Assembly (NCBI GenBank): GCA_019105125.1 | Contig: JAHRWO010000166.1 | Coordinates: 1 to 7,970 of the forward strand | Origin: Flavobacterium sp. | GTDB taxonomy: Bacteria > Bacteroidota > Bacteroidia > Flavobacteriales > Flavobacteriaceae | DNA: 7,970 nt | Direction: 5' to 3' | Shown: piece by piece, positions 6,166 through 7,970 of the stretch | Numbering within the stretch: position 1 is the first letter of the stretch | How the letters are laid out: each line of letters opens with the position of its first letter | The notes under the pieces: model-generated | The model's database searches: none | What the model saw: only the letters and a program-made list of their open reading frames with translations | What the model was told of the DNA's origin: nothing | Position numbers and translations under genes: made by a program

Positions 6166-7970
6166 TTATTTGTAATTTCTAGCTGCAATTTTAATTTCTT
6201 CGTATACTAATTCTTCTTTGTGAAGTTCTGCTTTACTAATGTCGCTTCCTTTGTATTCCCAAGCTCCAACGAACTTAAAGTTTTCATCATCACGTAAAGT
6301 TTCACCTTCGGCATCTTGATATTCTTCACGGAAGTGACCTCCACAAGATTCTTTACGTTGTAACGCATCCATTGCCATTAATTGACCTAATTCGATAAAG
6401 TCTGCTACACGCATTGCTTTATCTAATTCAGGGTTCAATTCATCAGCACTTCCTGGAACGTAAACCTCATTGTAAAACTCCTCTTTTAATTGAGCGATTT
6501 CTTCAATAGCTTGTTTTAAACCTTCTTCGTTACGAGCCATTCCTACTTTATTCCACATAATTAAACCTAAACGTTTGTGGAAATGATCTACAGACTTAGA
6601 ACCATTATTATTTAAGAACTTGCTAATTGCATCTTTAACTCTTGATTCTGCTTCAGCAAATTCAGGAGAATCTGTACTGATTTTACCTGTTCTAATTTCG
6701 TCAGCTAAATAGTTTGAAATAGTATAAGGCAATACGAAATATCCATCTGCTAAACCTTGCATTAGAGCAGAAGCACCTAAACGGTTAGCTCCGTGATCAG
6801 AGAAATTAGCTTCACCAGCTACGAAACATCCAGGGATTGTAGATTGTAAGTTGTAATCTACCCAAACACCTCCCATAGTATAGTGAACAGCTGGATAAAT
6901 TTTCATTGGCGTTTCATACGGATTTTCATCGGTAATTTTTTGATACATTGTAAATAAGTTACCGTATTTCTCTTCTAGCCAAGCTTTACCTAATTTAGTA
7001 ATTTCTTCTGGTGTAGGATTATGATTCCCTTTAGCATAAGCCGCTTGTCTCCCTTTATTTTGGATTTCAGTAGAGAAATCTAAATAAACTCCTTCATTAG
7101 TATCATTAGCTTCAATTCCATAACCTGCATCACAACGCTCTTTGGCAGCTCTTGATGCCACGTCACGAGGTACTAAGTTACCGAAAGCTGGATATCTTCT
7201 TTCTAAGAAATAATCTCTATCTTCTTCTGCAATTTGAGTTGGTTTTAATTTACCCGCACGAATTGCTTCTGCATCTTCTTTTTTCTTTGGAACCCAAATA
7301 CGTCCTGAGTTACGTAACGACTCAGACATCAACGTTAATTTTGACTGATTGGTTCCGTGAACTGGAATACATGTTGGGTGAATTTGAACGAAACATGGGT
7401 TAGCAAATAAAGCACCTTGCTTGTGGATTTTCCAAGCTGCCGTTACGTTACTTCCCATCGCATTAGTAGAAAGGAAATAAACGTTTCCGTAACCTCCAGA
7501 AGCAATAACAACAGCATGAGCCGAGTGTCTTTCGATTTCACCTGTAACTAAGTTACGAGCAATGATTCCACGAGCTTTTCCATCTATTTTAACAATATCT
7601 AACATTTCGTGACGGTTGTACATTTTCACACGACCCAACCCGATTTGTCTTGATAAAGCTGAATAGGCTCCTAATAATAATTGTTGTCCTGTTTGTCCAG
7701 CTGCGTAGAAAGTACGTTGTACTTGCGTTCCACCAAACGAACGGTTATCTAACATTCCGCCATATTCGCGTGCAAAAGGAACACCTTGTGCCACACATTG
7801 GTCGATAATATTTCCTGAAACTTCAGCTAAACGGTGAACGTTTGCTTCACGCGCACGGTAGTCACCTCCTTTAATTGTATCATAGAAAAGACGGTAAACG
7901 CTATCACCATCATTTTGATAATTTTTTGCTGCATTGATACCCCCTTGAGCGGCAATCGAGTGTGCACGAC
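6166..7970 (-). CDS. sdhA: Succinate dehydrogenase flavoprotein subunit, 5' end beyond window
   Basis: SdhA oxidises succinate to fumarate with covalently bound FAD. The frame is open from the stop at 6166-6168 to the window edge, giving 600 visible residues. Family proteins have about 665-670, so roughly the first 65-70, with the Rossmann GxGxxG motif, are missing. The visible part opens [13 protein letters not shown], in which the His encoded at 7960-7962 is the expected FAD attachment residue. Active-site blocks follow: IHPTC (His near residue 197), PRDVASRA (Arg near 268), HYTMGGV (His near 362) and the FAD-binding [14 protein letters not shown] (385-398). The C-terminal helical and cap parts look complete. 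A GTG at 7792-7794 is internal and not the start. The gene ends TAA TAG, and sdhB begins six bases after the TAA. The promoter and the expected sdhC lie outside the window. Confidence 0.97.
   Translation of the reverse strand, partial: RAHSIAAQGGINAAKNYQNDGDSVYRLFYDTIKGGDYRAREANVHRLAEVSGNIIDQCVAQGVPFAREYGGMLDNRSFGGTQVQRTFYAAGQTGQQLLLGAYSALSRQIGLGRVKMYNRHEMLDIVKIDGKARGIIARNLVTGEIERHSAHAVVIASGGYGNVYFLSTNAMGSNVTAAWKIHKQGALFANPCFVQIHPTCIPVHGTNQSKLTLMSESLRNSGRIWVPKKKEDAEAIRAGKLKPTQIAEEDRDYFLERRYPAFGNLVPRDVASRAAKERCDAGYGIEANDTNEGVYLDFSTEIQNKGRQAAYAKGNHNPTPEEITKLGKAWLEEKYGNLFTMYQKITDENPYETPMKIYPAVHYTMGGVWVDYNLQSTIPGCFVAGEANFSDHGANRLGASALMQGLADGYFVLPYTISNYLADEIRTGKISTDSPEFAEAESRVKDAISKFLNNNGSKSVDHFHKRLGLIMWNKVGMARNEEGLKQAIEEIAQLKEEFYNEVYVPGSADELNPELDKAMRVADFIELGQLMAMDALQRKESCGGHFREEYQDAEGETLRDDENFKFVGAWEYKGSDISKAELHKEELVYEEIKIAARNYK

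Noticed and set aside
7152..7403. Plus-strand frame opposite sdhA
   Set aside because: It is antisense to conserved SdhA active-site coding sequence and has no independent support.
7792..7794. GTG as the start of sdhA
   Set aside because: The frame continues to the window edge with strongly conserved SdhA sequence, including the FAD-attachment His, so the GTG is internal and the gene is cut by the window.

Overview
The window is AT-rich and carries seven protein-coding genes or gene parts typical of the Bacteroidota, most likely a Flavobacteriaceae member such as Flavobacterium. The evidence is an alpha2-type glycyl-tRNA synthetase, an sdhA-sdhB pair of the flavobacterial kind, a short lipoprotein signal in front of a CAKRGTITGG-type Ig-like protein, the near absence of Shine-Dalgarno sequences, and promoter-like TAnnTTTG boxes. 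The genus is an inference from protein character, not from a marker search.

Layout from left to right. Positions 1-245 hold no gene. They contain two abutting perfect inverted repeats (46-93 and 94-131), a terminator-like hairpin (177-208) and a T-rich direct repeat (206-240). glyS (246-1787, minus) follows, with a good promoter box only four bases from its ATG. Next is a small membrane-anchored hypothetical gene (1873-2097 or longer, minus) whose start is unclear. Then come two plus-strand genes: a ComF-family phosphoribosyltransferase (2207-2890) and a large Ig-like-domain lipoprotein (2964-4556). The lipoprotein meets a minus-strand YafV/omega-amidase-type nitrilase-superfamily gene (4553-5317) tail to tail, and the two stop codons overlap. 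Finally sdhB (5398-6159) and sdhA (6166 to the window edge, 5' end missing), both minus, form the end of a succinate dehydrogenase operon that closes with a strong hairpin terminator at 5346-5375.

The genes are mostly housekeeping: translation (glyS), respiration and the TCA cycle (sdhA, sdhB), and repair of a metabolic side product (yafV). The comF-like gene and the lipoprotein are conserved types of uncertain role. I see no mobile element, CRISPR array, phage gene, toxin-antitoxin pair or defence cassette, and no convincing new multi-gene system. The points most worth a second look are the small gene whose membrane helix lies upstream of its only ATG, the paired inverted repeats at the left end, the apparent internal duplication in the Ig-like lipoprotein, the nearly leaderless glyS promoter, and the very tight space between the sdh terminator and the yafV start.
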